A program made the position numbers and the translations under genes. Below, piece after piece: positions 1 through 5,965 of a DNA stretch of 10,431 nucleotides. Below the pieces are notes generated by a model. The model ran no database searches. It worked only from the letters and a program-made list of their open reading frames with translations, and had not been told where the DNA came from. This DNA is from Actinomycetes bacterium (GTDB lineage: Bacteria > Actinomycetota > Coriobacteriia > Coriobacteriales > JAEZXW01). Location: assembly GCA_023419515.1 (NCBI GenBank), contig JAEZXW010000057.1, positions 1-10,431 of the forward strand, in the 5' to 3' direction. How positions within the stretch are numbered: position 1 is the first letter of the stretch; the number at the start of each line of letters is the position of its first letter.

Positions 1-572
1 TGATGATCGATATTGCGTTACCGCGTGACATTGACCCTGCCTGCAACGATCTTGACGACGTCTTTGTCTATGACATCGATGACCTGAACGGCATTGTCGA
101 GCAAGGATATGAGCATCGCCGCATACAGGCACAGGCGGTGCGCGTCATTATCGATGATGAGGTTCGTGAGTTTCAGTTGTGGCTGCAAGAGCAAGAGGTG
201 GCGCCCACTATTCGTCAGATGCGTGAAAAGTCTGAGCGCGTGCGTGATAAAGAGCTCGCGCGAGCTCGCAAGCGCCTTAAGGATTTGAGTGATGAGGAGT
301 GGGAGGTTGTCGAGACCATGGCAAACTCCATCATCAGCAAGATGCTTCATGGGCCGTTTGCACGGCTCAGAAAGGGTGCCGGAGATCCTGAAGCACTTGA
401 GATGACCCAGGCGGCGCGCTTCTTGTTTGGCCTCGATTCGGTTCCCCAGGGTGAGCTTGCTCCTCACCGACGATTTGAGATGCTGCAGGCAAAGCATGAG
501 CGTATTGCCCGAGAGATGCATGAGGCAGCGTACAAGGCAGATGAGGACGGGCAGGCGCCCAAGATAGGGTAG
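1..572 (+). CDS. hemA: Glutamyl-tRNA reductase, C-terminal part (cut by window edge)
   Basis: HemA reduces glutamyl-tRNA(Glu) with NADPH to glutamate-1-semialdehyde, the first committed step of C5-pathway tetrapyrrole synthesis. The reading frame is open to the left edge, so only about 190 residues are visible and the catalytic cysteine and most of the NADPH domain lie outside. What is seen starts with the end of the NADPH domain (IDIALPRDIDP, then VFVYDIDDL, the strand-turn-strand typical of HemA). A long charged spinal helix follows (about residues 28-90, rich in Arg, Glu and Lys), then the helical dimerisation domain with TMANSIISKMLHGP and a tail ending KIG. The ATG at position 3 is an internal Met, not the true start. 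The stop is 3 nt before hemC, so the two are very likely co-transcribed and perhaps translationally coupled. Identification rests on the conserved C-terminal pattern and the hemC neighbour. Confidence 0.93.
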   Translation, partial: MIDIALPRDIDPACNDLDDVFVYDIDDLNGIVEQGYEHRRIQAQAVRVIIDDEVREFQLWLQEQEVAPTIRQMREKSERVRDKELARARKRLKDLSDEEWEVVETMANSIISKMLHGPFARLRKGAGDPEALEMTQAARFLFGLDSVPQGELAPHRRFEMLQAKHERIAREMHEAAYKADEDGQAPKIG

Positions 573-575
573 ATT

Positions 576-1541
576 ATGAGAGAGATTGCAATCGGAACGC
601 GTGGATCGGCGCTTGCACTCTGGCAAGCTCATTGGGTTGCCGAGTGTATCGAAAAGACGTTCCCAGACCAAAAGACCAAGATCGTCATCATCAAGACCAA
701 GGGCGACATCATTAAGGATGTCGCCTTAAGCCGTCTTGGCGGTCGCGGTGCCTTTACCAAGGAGCTGGATGAGGCGCTACTCGATGGACGCGTTGATATT
801 TGCGTTCACTCCATGAAAGATGTCCCATCTGAGCTACCTGAAGGCACGCACATCGCTGCGATGCTCAGGCGTGCGAGCGCGCTCGATGCCTACATTGGCT
901 ATCGTCATGTGCCCTTCATTGATCTTCCCAAGGGCGCCCGTGTCGGGACAGGCTCGCTGCGTCGCCGCGCTCAGCTTTTAGCGCTGCGTCCTGATCTTGA
1001 GCTTGTTGAGGTGCGCGGTAATATCAACACGAGGATTAAAAAGGTCGAAACTGGTGAGCTTGACGCCATGATTTTGGCAGAAGCTGGCTTAGCTCGCATG
1101 GGCTGGCAGGATCGAATCACTTCGGTGCTTGAGCCCGATGTGATGCTGCCGGCTGTTGGCCAAGGTGCTGTTGGTATTCAGGCGCGTAGCGATGATAAAG
1201 AGGTGCTCGACGTGCTGAGCGCCATTAACGACGCCAAGACGTTGATGCAGGTGAGCGCCGAACGCGAGATTATGATTTGCCTTGATGGTGGCTGCCAGGT
1301 GCCACTTGCTGTCCACGCTCGAGACATCGACATGCAGCGCGTGCTCGTGGAGGCGATGGTAAGCTCACTCGATGGCTCGCGTATGATCAAGGCTCGCTAT
1401 GAGGGCGTGTCGGGAGACATCTTGCACGTCGCTCGCAAGGTGCTTGACCAGCTCATTGAACAGGGTGCTCAAGACATCCTCGAAGAGGCGCGTGACGCAT
1501 TCGCTGAGCAAGAAGAGCCAGTTGAGGTGCTCTATGACTAA
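576..1541 (+). CDS. hemC: Hydroxymethylbilane synthase (porphobilinogen deaminase)
   Basis: This cytosolic enzyme polymerises four porphobilinogen units into linear hydroxymethylbilane on a dipyrromethane cofactor that it builds on itself. The protein is 321 residues, normal for the family. It opens with the signature IAIGTRGSALALWQA. HSMKDVP at residues 78-84 contains the catalytic Asp82. GTGSLRRRAQL and VRGNINTR are the arginine-rich stretches that hold the substrate carboxylates. LPAVGQGA is also conserved. The cofactor-bearing cysteine is Cys240 in LDGGCQVPLA, so the enzyme looks intact. The ATG is preceded by AGGG at 566-569, six bases upstream. The end overlaps the next gene by 8 nt. 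The last 30 or so residues are acidic and variable, as is common. Confidence 0.97.
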   Translation: MREIAIGTRGSALALWQAHWVAECIEKTFPDQKTKIVIIKTKGDIIKDVALSRLGGRGAFTKELDEALLDGRVDICVHSMKDVPSELPEGTHIAAMLRRASALDAYIGYRHVPFIDLPKGARVGTGSLRRRAQLLALRPDLELVEVRGNINTRIKKVETGELDAMILAEAGLARMGWQDRITSVLEPDVMLPAVGQGAVGIQARSDDKEVLDVLSAINDAKTLMQVSAEREIMICLDGGCQVPLAVHARDIDMQRVLVEAMVSSLDGSRMIKARYEGVSGDILHVARKVLDQLIEQGAQDILEEARDAFAEQEEPVEVLYD

Positions 1542-3144
1542 GATAAATGGCGTTGAGACGCGCATGTCACCCTCGTCGCGAGGCAAGGTGTATCTTATTG
1601 GAGCCGGTCCTGGAGATCCCGGACTCATGACCCAAAAGGGTATGGACGTTCTGCGCACGGCAGATGTGGTGGTCTACGATTATCTGGCAGCTGACGCACT
1701 CCTTCGCCATGCGCGCGAGGATGCCGAGCATATCTACGTGGGCAAACAAGGATTTACTCGTCATATCACCCAAGGAGAGATCAATCAGATCCTCGTAGAT
1801 TTGGCGGCGGCTGGCAAGACGGTGGCGCGCCTGAAAGGTGGCGACCCGTTTGTTTTTGGTCGTGGTGGTGAAGAGGCGCTTGCCCTTGTTGAGCACGGCC
1901 TTGAGTTTGAGGTAATTCCTGGTGTGACCTCTGGTATTGCTGCTCCGGCTTATGCTGGTATTCCAGCAACGCATCGCGCAGTTGCCACCACACTCACTTT
2001 TATTACCGGTCATGAGGATCCTACCAAGGACGAAACACAGACAAACTGGGAGGCGCTTGCTGGTCTTTCAGGGACGCTGTGCTTTTACATGGGCATCAAG
2101 AACCTAAGGCTCATCGCTCAAAATCTCATGAAGTGGGGCAAGGATCCTGAGACCCCTGTGGCGCTTGTGCGCTGGGGGAGTACGCCTGAGCAAGAGACGC
2201 TCGTAAGCACACTTGCAGCCTGCGCCGAGGATGCTGAGCGCATGCAGTTTGAAGCTCCCGCCATTATCGTGGTGGGTGAGGTTGTCGCTCTGCGCGAGCA
2301 GCTCAAGTGGTTTGATGACCCTGCTCAAAAGCCGCTCTTGGGCAAGCGGATCGTCGTGACTCGTTCGCGCTCACAGGCAAGTGAACTTACTGCCCAGCTT
2401 GAAGCTTTAGGCGCAAACGTCTTTGAGCTTCCTACGATTGCCTTTGAGAAACCCGATGCGGCGCTCATGGCTGAGCTCGAGGCAGCAGTTGCACGTCTTG
2501 GTAATTATCAGTGGCTCGTGCTTACAAGCGTCAATGGTGTCGATGCCTTTTTTGAAGCGTTGGATCGCGCGGGCAAAGATTCGAGGGCACTTGCAGGCAT
2601 TAAGGTGGTCGCCATTGGTCCTGCTACGGCAAAGCGCATTGCTGCGCACGGGATCAAGGTTGATCTTTTGCCTCGTCAATACATTGCCGAAAGTGTGGTT
2701 GAAGCAATGCTCAGTCAAAAGGGTGCCGAGCAGACCGATCGTGTACTCATCGCTCGGGCAGAGCTTGCGCGCGATGTCTTGCCCGATGCACTCAAAGCCG
2801 CTAGGCTTGCTGTTGATGTGGTGAGTTCGTACAAAACGGTTATGCCAGAAAAATCGAACGCTCTGACACTCATCAATGAGTTAAAGAACGATAAAATTGA
2901 CGCAATCACGTTTACGTCATCTTCTACGTGCAGTAATTTTTGCGCGATGGTGGCTGATGCTCTCGCTCAAACCGAGAACGATCTCACGGTGCGAGAGCTA
3001 CTGACAGGCGTTGACATATTTTCGATCGGACCGGTGACCTCGCAAACGATTGCAGATCACAGGTTAACTGCGACCGCCGAGGCTGAAGAGTTTACGATCG
3101 CCGGCTTGGTTGCATCAGTAGTGAAGCACGTTGCTCGCGGATAG
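1534..3144 (+). CDS. cobA-hemD: Uroporphyrinogen-III C-methyltransferase / uroporphyrinogen-III synthase fusion
   Basis: This is a bifunctional 536-residue protein. Residues about 18-258 are the SAM-dependent methyltransferase (SUMT) that converts uroporphyrinogen III to precorrin-2: GAGPGDPG at 23-30, VVVYDYL, RLKGGDPFVFGRGGEEA starting at Arg99, VIPGVTSGIAAPAYAGIP and TFITGHE. Residues about 270-536 are HemD, which cyclises and inverts ring D of hydroxymethylbilane: GKRIVVTRSRSQASEL opens the domain, LTSVNGVDAFF and the IDAITFTSSSTCSNF and DIFSIGPVTSQT segments are typical. Such fusions are known from clostridia and sulfate reducers and send flux to siroheme or cobalamin. ATG 1534 was chosen because GAGGTG (1524-1529) lies 4 nt before it and it overlaps the hemC stop by 8 nt, implying translational coupling. 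Met11 (1564) is a possible alternative start. The open frame continues upstream to 1399 inside hemC but has no support there. Confidence 0.95.
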   Translation: MTKINGVETRMSPSSRGKVYLIGAGPGDPGLMTQKGMDVLRTADVVVYDYLAADALLRHAREDAEHIYVGKQGFTRHITQGEINQILVDLAAAGKTVARLKGGDPFVFGRGGEEALALVEHGLEFEVIPGVTSGIAAPAYAGIPATHRAVATTLTFITGHEDPTKDETQTNWEALAGLSGTLCFYMGIKNLRLIAQNLMKWGKDPETPVALVRWGSTPEQETLVSTLAACAEDAERMQFEAPAIIVVGEVVALREQLKWFDDPAQKPLLGKRIVVTRSRSQASELTAQLEALGANVFELPTIAFEKPDAALMAELEAAVARLGNYQWLVLTSVNGVDAFFEALDRAGKDSRALAGIKVVAIGPATAKRIAAHGIKVDLLPRQYIAESVVEAMLSQKGAEQTDRVLIARAELARDVLPDALKAARLAVDVVSSYKTVMPEKSNALTLINELKNDKIDAITFTSSSTCSNFCAMVADALAQTENDLTVRELLTGVDIFSIGPVTSQTIADHRLTATAEAEEFTIAGLVASVVKHVARG

Positions 3145-3210
3145 GCACCGCTTGTGCGCGCTGAGGGAGCGCATGAGTTAACGGGTGCCGGCGCTGCGGG
3201 TGAATGCAAG

Positions 3211-3248
3211 AGGCCTTGATGGGGACTGAGGGACATAAAGGCCTTGAT
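3211..3248 (+). repeat. Direct repeat pair AGGCCTTGAT, 28-nt period
   Basis: AGGCCTTGAT occurs exactly at 3211-3220 and 3239-3248, both upstream of ahbC. The core AGGCCT is itself a palindrome, so the copies can be read as direct repeats for a DNA-binding protein or as two arms that pair in RNA. The 28-nt period is somewhat under three helical turns. No known operator is recognised. Confidence 0.45.
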
Positions 3249-3257
3249 ATGTTGATC

Positions 3258-3273
3258 GCGTTTGAAAAAACGC
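3258..3273 (+). other. Hairpin with GAAA tetraloop just upstream of ahbC ribosome binding site
   Basis: GCGTTT (3258-3263) and AAACGC (3268-3273) are perfect complements closed by the four bases GAAA, a GNRA-type tetraloop. The stem ends 8 nt before the AAGGGG Shine-Dalgarno site at 3282-3287. It could influence ribosome access or mRNA stability. It lacks a T-run, so it is not a typical terminator. Confidence 0.45.
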
Positions 3274-3295
3274 TTGGATTTAAGGGGTACCAGGC

Positions 3296-4567
3296 ATGAT
3301 TGGAATCTCCAAACTCTATTGCGGAACGGTTGAGGCGAGCGATGTATTGCGCTACAACCGCAACTCAGCCGTCCTGCCCAGTGGCATGTTGCAGTTTTCC
3401 CGCGATAAAAAGCCCGTTGTGGTGTGGAACTGTACGCGCACGTGCAACTTGAAGTGTGTCCACTGTTACGCAGGATCCGATGCCCGTCGTTATGATGAAT
3501 TGACGACTGAGCAGGCAAAGACGATGATCGATGATCTCGCCCAATTTGGCTGTCCGGTCATGCTGTTTTCTGGTGGCGAGCCAACGCTTCGCAAGGATCT
3601 TGTCGAGTTGATGGCTTACGCAAAGCAAGCTGGTATGCGCGTGGTTATTTCGACCAACGGAACCACCATCACCCCCGAAAAAGCCAAGCAGTATGCCGAG
3701 GTTGGCCTTTCGTACGTTGGTGTGTCGCTCGATGGTATCGGTGAGGTGCACGATAAGTTCCGCGGGGTAGAAGGCTCGTTTGATGCGGCGCTTCAGGGCA
3801 TCGAGAATGCTCGTCAGGCTGGCATCAAGGTAGGTTTGCGCTTCACGATTAATAAGCGCAACTACCAAGAGATTCCGCAGATCTTTGATCTGATGGAGGA
3901 GCGCAAAATCAACCGCATTTGCCTCTATCACCTCGTGTATGCAGGTCGCGGTACTGATCTTATGGATGAGGACTTGACTCACGAGCAGAGCCGTGAGACC
4001 GTGCGTTACATCATGACGCGCACCCGCGAGATGTTCGACAAGGGCTTAAAGCCCGAGGTGCTCACCGTCGATAACCACTGCGATGGTCCGTTTGTCTACC
4101 TCAATCTCCTCAAAGAAGATCCAGAGCTTGCCGAAAATGAGCTGCAGCTTTTGACCTGGAACCAGGGTAATTCCAGCGGTAACGGCATCTGCTCGATCAA
4201 CTGGACGGGTGAGGTGTACGCCGACCAGTTCTGGCGCCACTACTCGTTTGGTAATGTGCTCGATCGTCCATTCTCCGAGATCTGGAGTGACGTGAGTCGC
4301 ACGACCGAGGAGTCTGAGCTCATGTATCGCCTCAAGGATAAGCGCCCCTTTGTCAAGGGCCGTTGCCACTATTGCAAGTGGCTTGATATCTGCGGCGGTA
4401 ATTTTAGGGTTCGCGCAGAAGCCGCAACGGGTGATCTGTGGGCACCAGATCCTGCCTGCTACTTAACGGATGATGAGATTGGCTTGACCGAGCAAGATAA
4501 GCGCGACATTGAGGCGGGTGTTCCGGTTGGAGCGGATCTCATTGATTCCTGCCCGCACTGCGCTTAA
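3296..4567 (+). CDS. ahbC: Radical SAM 12,18-didecarboxysiroheme deacetylase (AhbC, NirJ-like)
   Basis: AhbC removes the two acetate side chains from 12,18-didecarboxysiroheme to give iron-coproporphyrin III in the siroheme-dependent heme route. The protein is 423 residues. It begins MIGISKLYCGTVEASDVLRY, the N-terminus I associate with AhbC rather than AhbD or denitrifier NirJ. The radical SAM CX3CX2C motif is Cys50, Cys54, Cys57; GGEP follows at 93-96, then STNGT and VGVSLDG of the partial TIM barrel. The C-terminal auxiliary cluster region has Cys299 (NGICS), Cys357, Cys360, Cys366 (CHYCKWLDICGGNFR) and Cys388 (DPACYL). The start has AAGGGG 8 nt upstream. Residues 391-423 form a tail ending in CPHCA, with two further cysteines (419, 422) that I do not recall from AhbC. 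Its place after hemA-hemC-cobA-hemD supports the heme assignment. A related NirJ1/NirJ2-type activity is the main alternative. Confidence 0.87.
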   Translation: MIGISKLYCGTVEASDVLRYNRNSAVLPSGMLQFSRDKKPVVVWNCTRTCNLKCVHCYAGSDARRYDELTTEQAKTMIDDLAQFGCPVMLFSGGEPTLRKDLVELMAYAKQAGMRVVISTNGTTITPEKAKQYAEVGLSYVGVSLDGIGEVHDKFRGVEGSFDAALQGIENARQAGIKVGLRFTINKRNYQEIPQIFDLMEERKINRICLYHLVYAGRGTDLMDEDLTHEQSRETVRYIMTRTREMFDKGLKPEVLTVDNHCDGPFVYLNLLKEDPELAENELQLLTWNQGNSSGNGICSINWTGEVYADQFWRHYSFGNVLDRPFSEIWSDVSRTTEESELMYRLKDKRPFVKGRCHYCKWLDICGGNFRVRAEAATGDLWAPDPACYLTDDEIGLTEQDKRDIEAGVPVGADLIDSCPHCA

Positions 4568-4591
4568 CCGTCGTTAAGGGAGAGCATCTGT

Positions 4592-5062
4592 ATGAAAGAG
4601 CTGGCATACCGCATTTTGTTTGGTATCGGATTTTGGTACCTGTTTTCGCCCTTTGTGCTCAAGACTGCTGGATCACTCGCAGCCCGAGGACTTGGTGTTT
4701 TTCTTGGCACGCTGATTATCATCGTGGCTTATTTTGGCTACAAAAAGCAGGTTGATTGGGCAGGAAAAGTACTGCTTGTCTTTGGTGTTGCCTCAATTGT
4801 CTTGGGTGTTGCTGTGGGTCGCATCATGCATGCGGGCGGTACTTTCCACGACATCATTATTGGCATCCTGATTGTGCTCGTGAGCCTTATCGCGCTTCGC
4901 TACCCACCAGTTACAAGCGCAAAAGCCGTTCAGGCAACCGCTGAGCCAGAAGACGATAAGACAGAGCTTGCGCCTGCAGTAAACTATGCACAAGTTGCAA
5001 GCACTATGAGCTATCGAGAGGTTGCCCGTGCAATTCGCGAGTTGATGCGTGGGCCTCGGTAA
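4592..5062 (+). CDS. Four-segment membrane protein of unknown function (weakly SPW-repeat-like)
   Basis: The protein is 156 residues and I do not recognise a specific family. Four hydrophobic segments are visible at about 5-23, 31-50, 58-77 and 86-104, followed by a soluble tail of about 50 residues that is acidic at first (AEPEDDKTE) and ends with basic, helical YREVARAIRELMRGPR. The first half (FGIGFWYLFSPFVL, then a second helix) resembles the two-helix pattern of SPW-repeat membrane proteins, but the second half lacks the SPF/SPW motif, so this is a weak resemblance. His80, His86 and Met79 lie near the ends of segments 3 and 4; whether they bind a metal or heme cannot be told. The start has a strong AAGGGAGAG site at 4576-4584. 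It begins 24 nt after ahbC, so it probably shares its transcript, and it leads towards the rnf genes. Confidence 0.72.
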   Translation: MKELAYRILFGIGFWYLFSPFVLKTAGSLAARGLGVFLGTLIIIVAYFGYKKQVDWAGKVLLVFGVASIVLGVAVGRIMHAGGTFHDIIIGILIVLVSLIALRYPPVTSAKAVQATAEPEDDKTELAPAVNYAQVASTMSYREVARAIRELMRGPR

Positions 5063-5183
5063 GCCTTGCGAGTTTAAGCGGCGGTAACGGAGGTTAAAGC
5101 GTCAGCGTTCACGTTGCCAGCAAGGCATGTGAGCTGCGTGCGGCTGGTGGGCTGCCGATTGCCGATAAAATAAGGGATAAGCT
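5063..5183 (+). promoter_or_regulatory. 121-nt spacer with nested inverted repeats
   Basis: Directly after the stop codon, GCCTTGC (5063-5069) is the perfect complement of GCAAGGC (5120-5126). Inside it, GGTAACG (5083-5089) pairs with CGTTGCC (5112-5118) with one G-U wobble, the two stems being stacked across a single unpaired base (5119) on the 3' side. The apical loop is about 22 nt. A weak CGGC/GCCG pairing follows at 5141-5157. AAGGGA at 5172-5177 is the ribosome site of the next gene. TAAAAT at 5166-5171 lacks a matching -35. A structured leader of the rnf-proximal genes is plausible but unproven. Confidence 0.4.
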
Positions 5184-5948
5184 ATGCATCGTGATCAGTA
5201 TCAGGCGCCTGTTGGGGTGACGAGGGTTAATACCCGTAAATCTCGACTGCGCCCTCGGCAGATAACAAGTCCGCTCGGCATCGGGCTCGGTCTGGCTGTC
5301 GTTGTGCTGGTGGTTGCTGCGGTGATCTATTCCGTTCTCGTGGCAACTAGGACGGTGCCAATTCCGTCGATCCTGCTCATCGGCGACACCCGTGTGGCAG
5401 GACAGCTTTTGGCTGGCTCAACCGATTTTCAAAAGGCAAAAGAGGTCGAGGCGTCGCAGTTTAGCGACCCAGAGTCCGAAACTCTTGCGGCGTATCTTTC
5501 GTTTCGATCCGATGTCTTGGCTGCACTTGATCCAACGCTTGAGTCCTATCAAAAATTATCAGTTCAAATGATGAAGGATGGTATTCCTCGCCTTCGCGCC
5601 ATCAAAGATGGGGCACAAGATGCTCAGGCAAAAACACAGGCATCGCGTGCGGCGTTAAGCGAGCTTGCGATCCCCGATGCAATGGGTGAGGATAACACGG
5701 CTGCTCTGGACAAGATGCTCAATGCCGCTCAGGAATACTTGAAGTTTGGCGATCAGTACCTCAAAGAGGTGCAGCGAGGAGTCAGTGGCTATCCGGCAAG
5801 CTTTGGTGATGCCGCAAACACCGCATCCAATATGACGAGGTATCGTGCGGTGATTTTGTCGCAGTTTAAGAAGGTTGAGGCAAGCTTTGGATGGACTGAT
5901 CCAGCCGCCGTGGCCGAGACTGAACAAGAGCAAGAACAAAGCGAGTAG
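5184..5948 (+). CDS. Single-pass membrane protein with helical outer domain, linked to rnf; function unknown
   Basis: The protein is 254 residues and not recognised. Residues 1-30 are polar and strongly basic (RKSRLRPRQ), residues 31-54 form one membrane segment (GIGLGLAVVVLVVAAVIYSVLV), and the remaining 200 residues are expected outside the cytoplasm by the positive-inside rule. The outer part is rich in Ala, Gln, Asp and Lys, predicted largely helical (for example 115-160 and 170-200), and ends in an acidic/Gln tail ETEQEQEQSE. There is not a single cysteine, so it holds no CXXCH heme and no Fe-S cluster. ATG follows AAGGGA by 6 nt. It stops 17 nt before rnfC, so it is very likely co-transcribed with the Rnf complex. 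It could be an assembly factor, a scaffold or a structural extra subunit; that is inference from position only. Confidence 0.72.
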   Translation: MHRDQYQAPVGVTRVNTRKSRLRPRQITSPLGIGLGLAVVVLVVAAVIYSVLVATRTVPIPSILLIGDTRVAGQLLAGSTDFQKAKEVEASQFSDPESETLAAYLSFRSDVLAALDPTLESYQKLSVQMMKDGIPRLRAIKDGAQDAQAKTQASRAALSELAIPDAMGEDNTAALDKMLNAAQEYLKFGDQYLKEVQRGVSGYPASFGDAANTASNMTRYRAVILSQFKKVEASFGWTDPAAVAETEQEQEQSE

Positions 5949-5965
5949 AAGAAGGTTAGCCAAGC

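Larger units (their letters stand above)
3145..3295 (+). promoter_or_regulatory. 151-nt spacer before ahbC with inverted repeats; candidate structured leader
   Basis: The spacer is conspicuously long in an otherwise tight gene string. It holds GGCACC (3144-3149, starting on the last base of the cobA-hemD stop codon) complementary to GGTGCC (3184-3189). Nested inside is a perfect 5-bp hairpin, GCGCT/AGCGC, at 3158-3172. Further on are two direct copies of AGGCCTTGAT, two of CTGAGGGA (3161-3168 and 3226-3233), and a perfect 6-bp hairpin just before the ahbC Shine-Dalgarno site. TTGATA at 3244-3249 resembles a -35 box but no convincing -10 follows at the right distance. No U-run follows any stem, so it does not look like an intrinsic terminator. 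Function is unknown; regulation of ahbC is an inference. Confidence 0.4.

Noticed and set aside
18..671. Long minus-strand open frame opposite hemA
   Set aside because: Lies antisense to a clear hemA and hemC start; a shadow of the codon bias of the real genes.
1399..1533. Upstream 45-codon extension of the cobA-hemD frame within hemC
   Set aside because: Overlaps conserved hemC coding sequence, contains no SUMT motif, and a supported ATG exists at 1534.
2423..2824. 133-codon plus-strand open frame inside the HemD domain
   Set aside because: Out of frame with the conserved HemD reading and without family features or ribosome site.
3244..3280. Possible promoter upstream of ahbC (TTGATA at 3244-3249 or TTGATC at 3252-3257)
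   Set aside because: The hexamers 17 nt downstream (AAAACG, TGGATT) are poor -10 boxes, so a sigma-70 type promoter is not supported.
4592..5062. Reading the four-segment protein as a cytochrome b-like heme carrier because of His80 and His86
   Set aside because: Only one histidine pair at loop positions, no family match, no paired histidines across helices.
5143..5171. Possible promoter with TAAAAT at 5166-5171
   Set aside because: No -35 box at proper spacing and the -10 would touch the ribosome site of the next gene.
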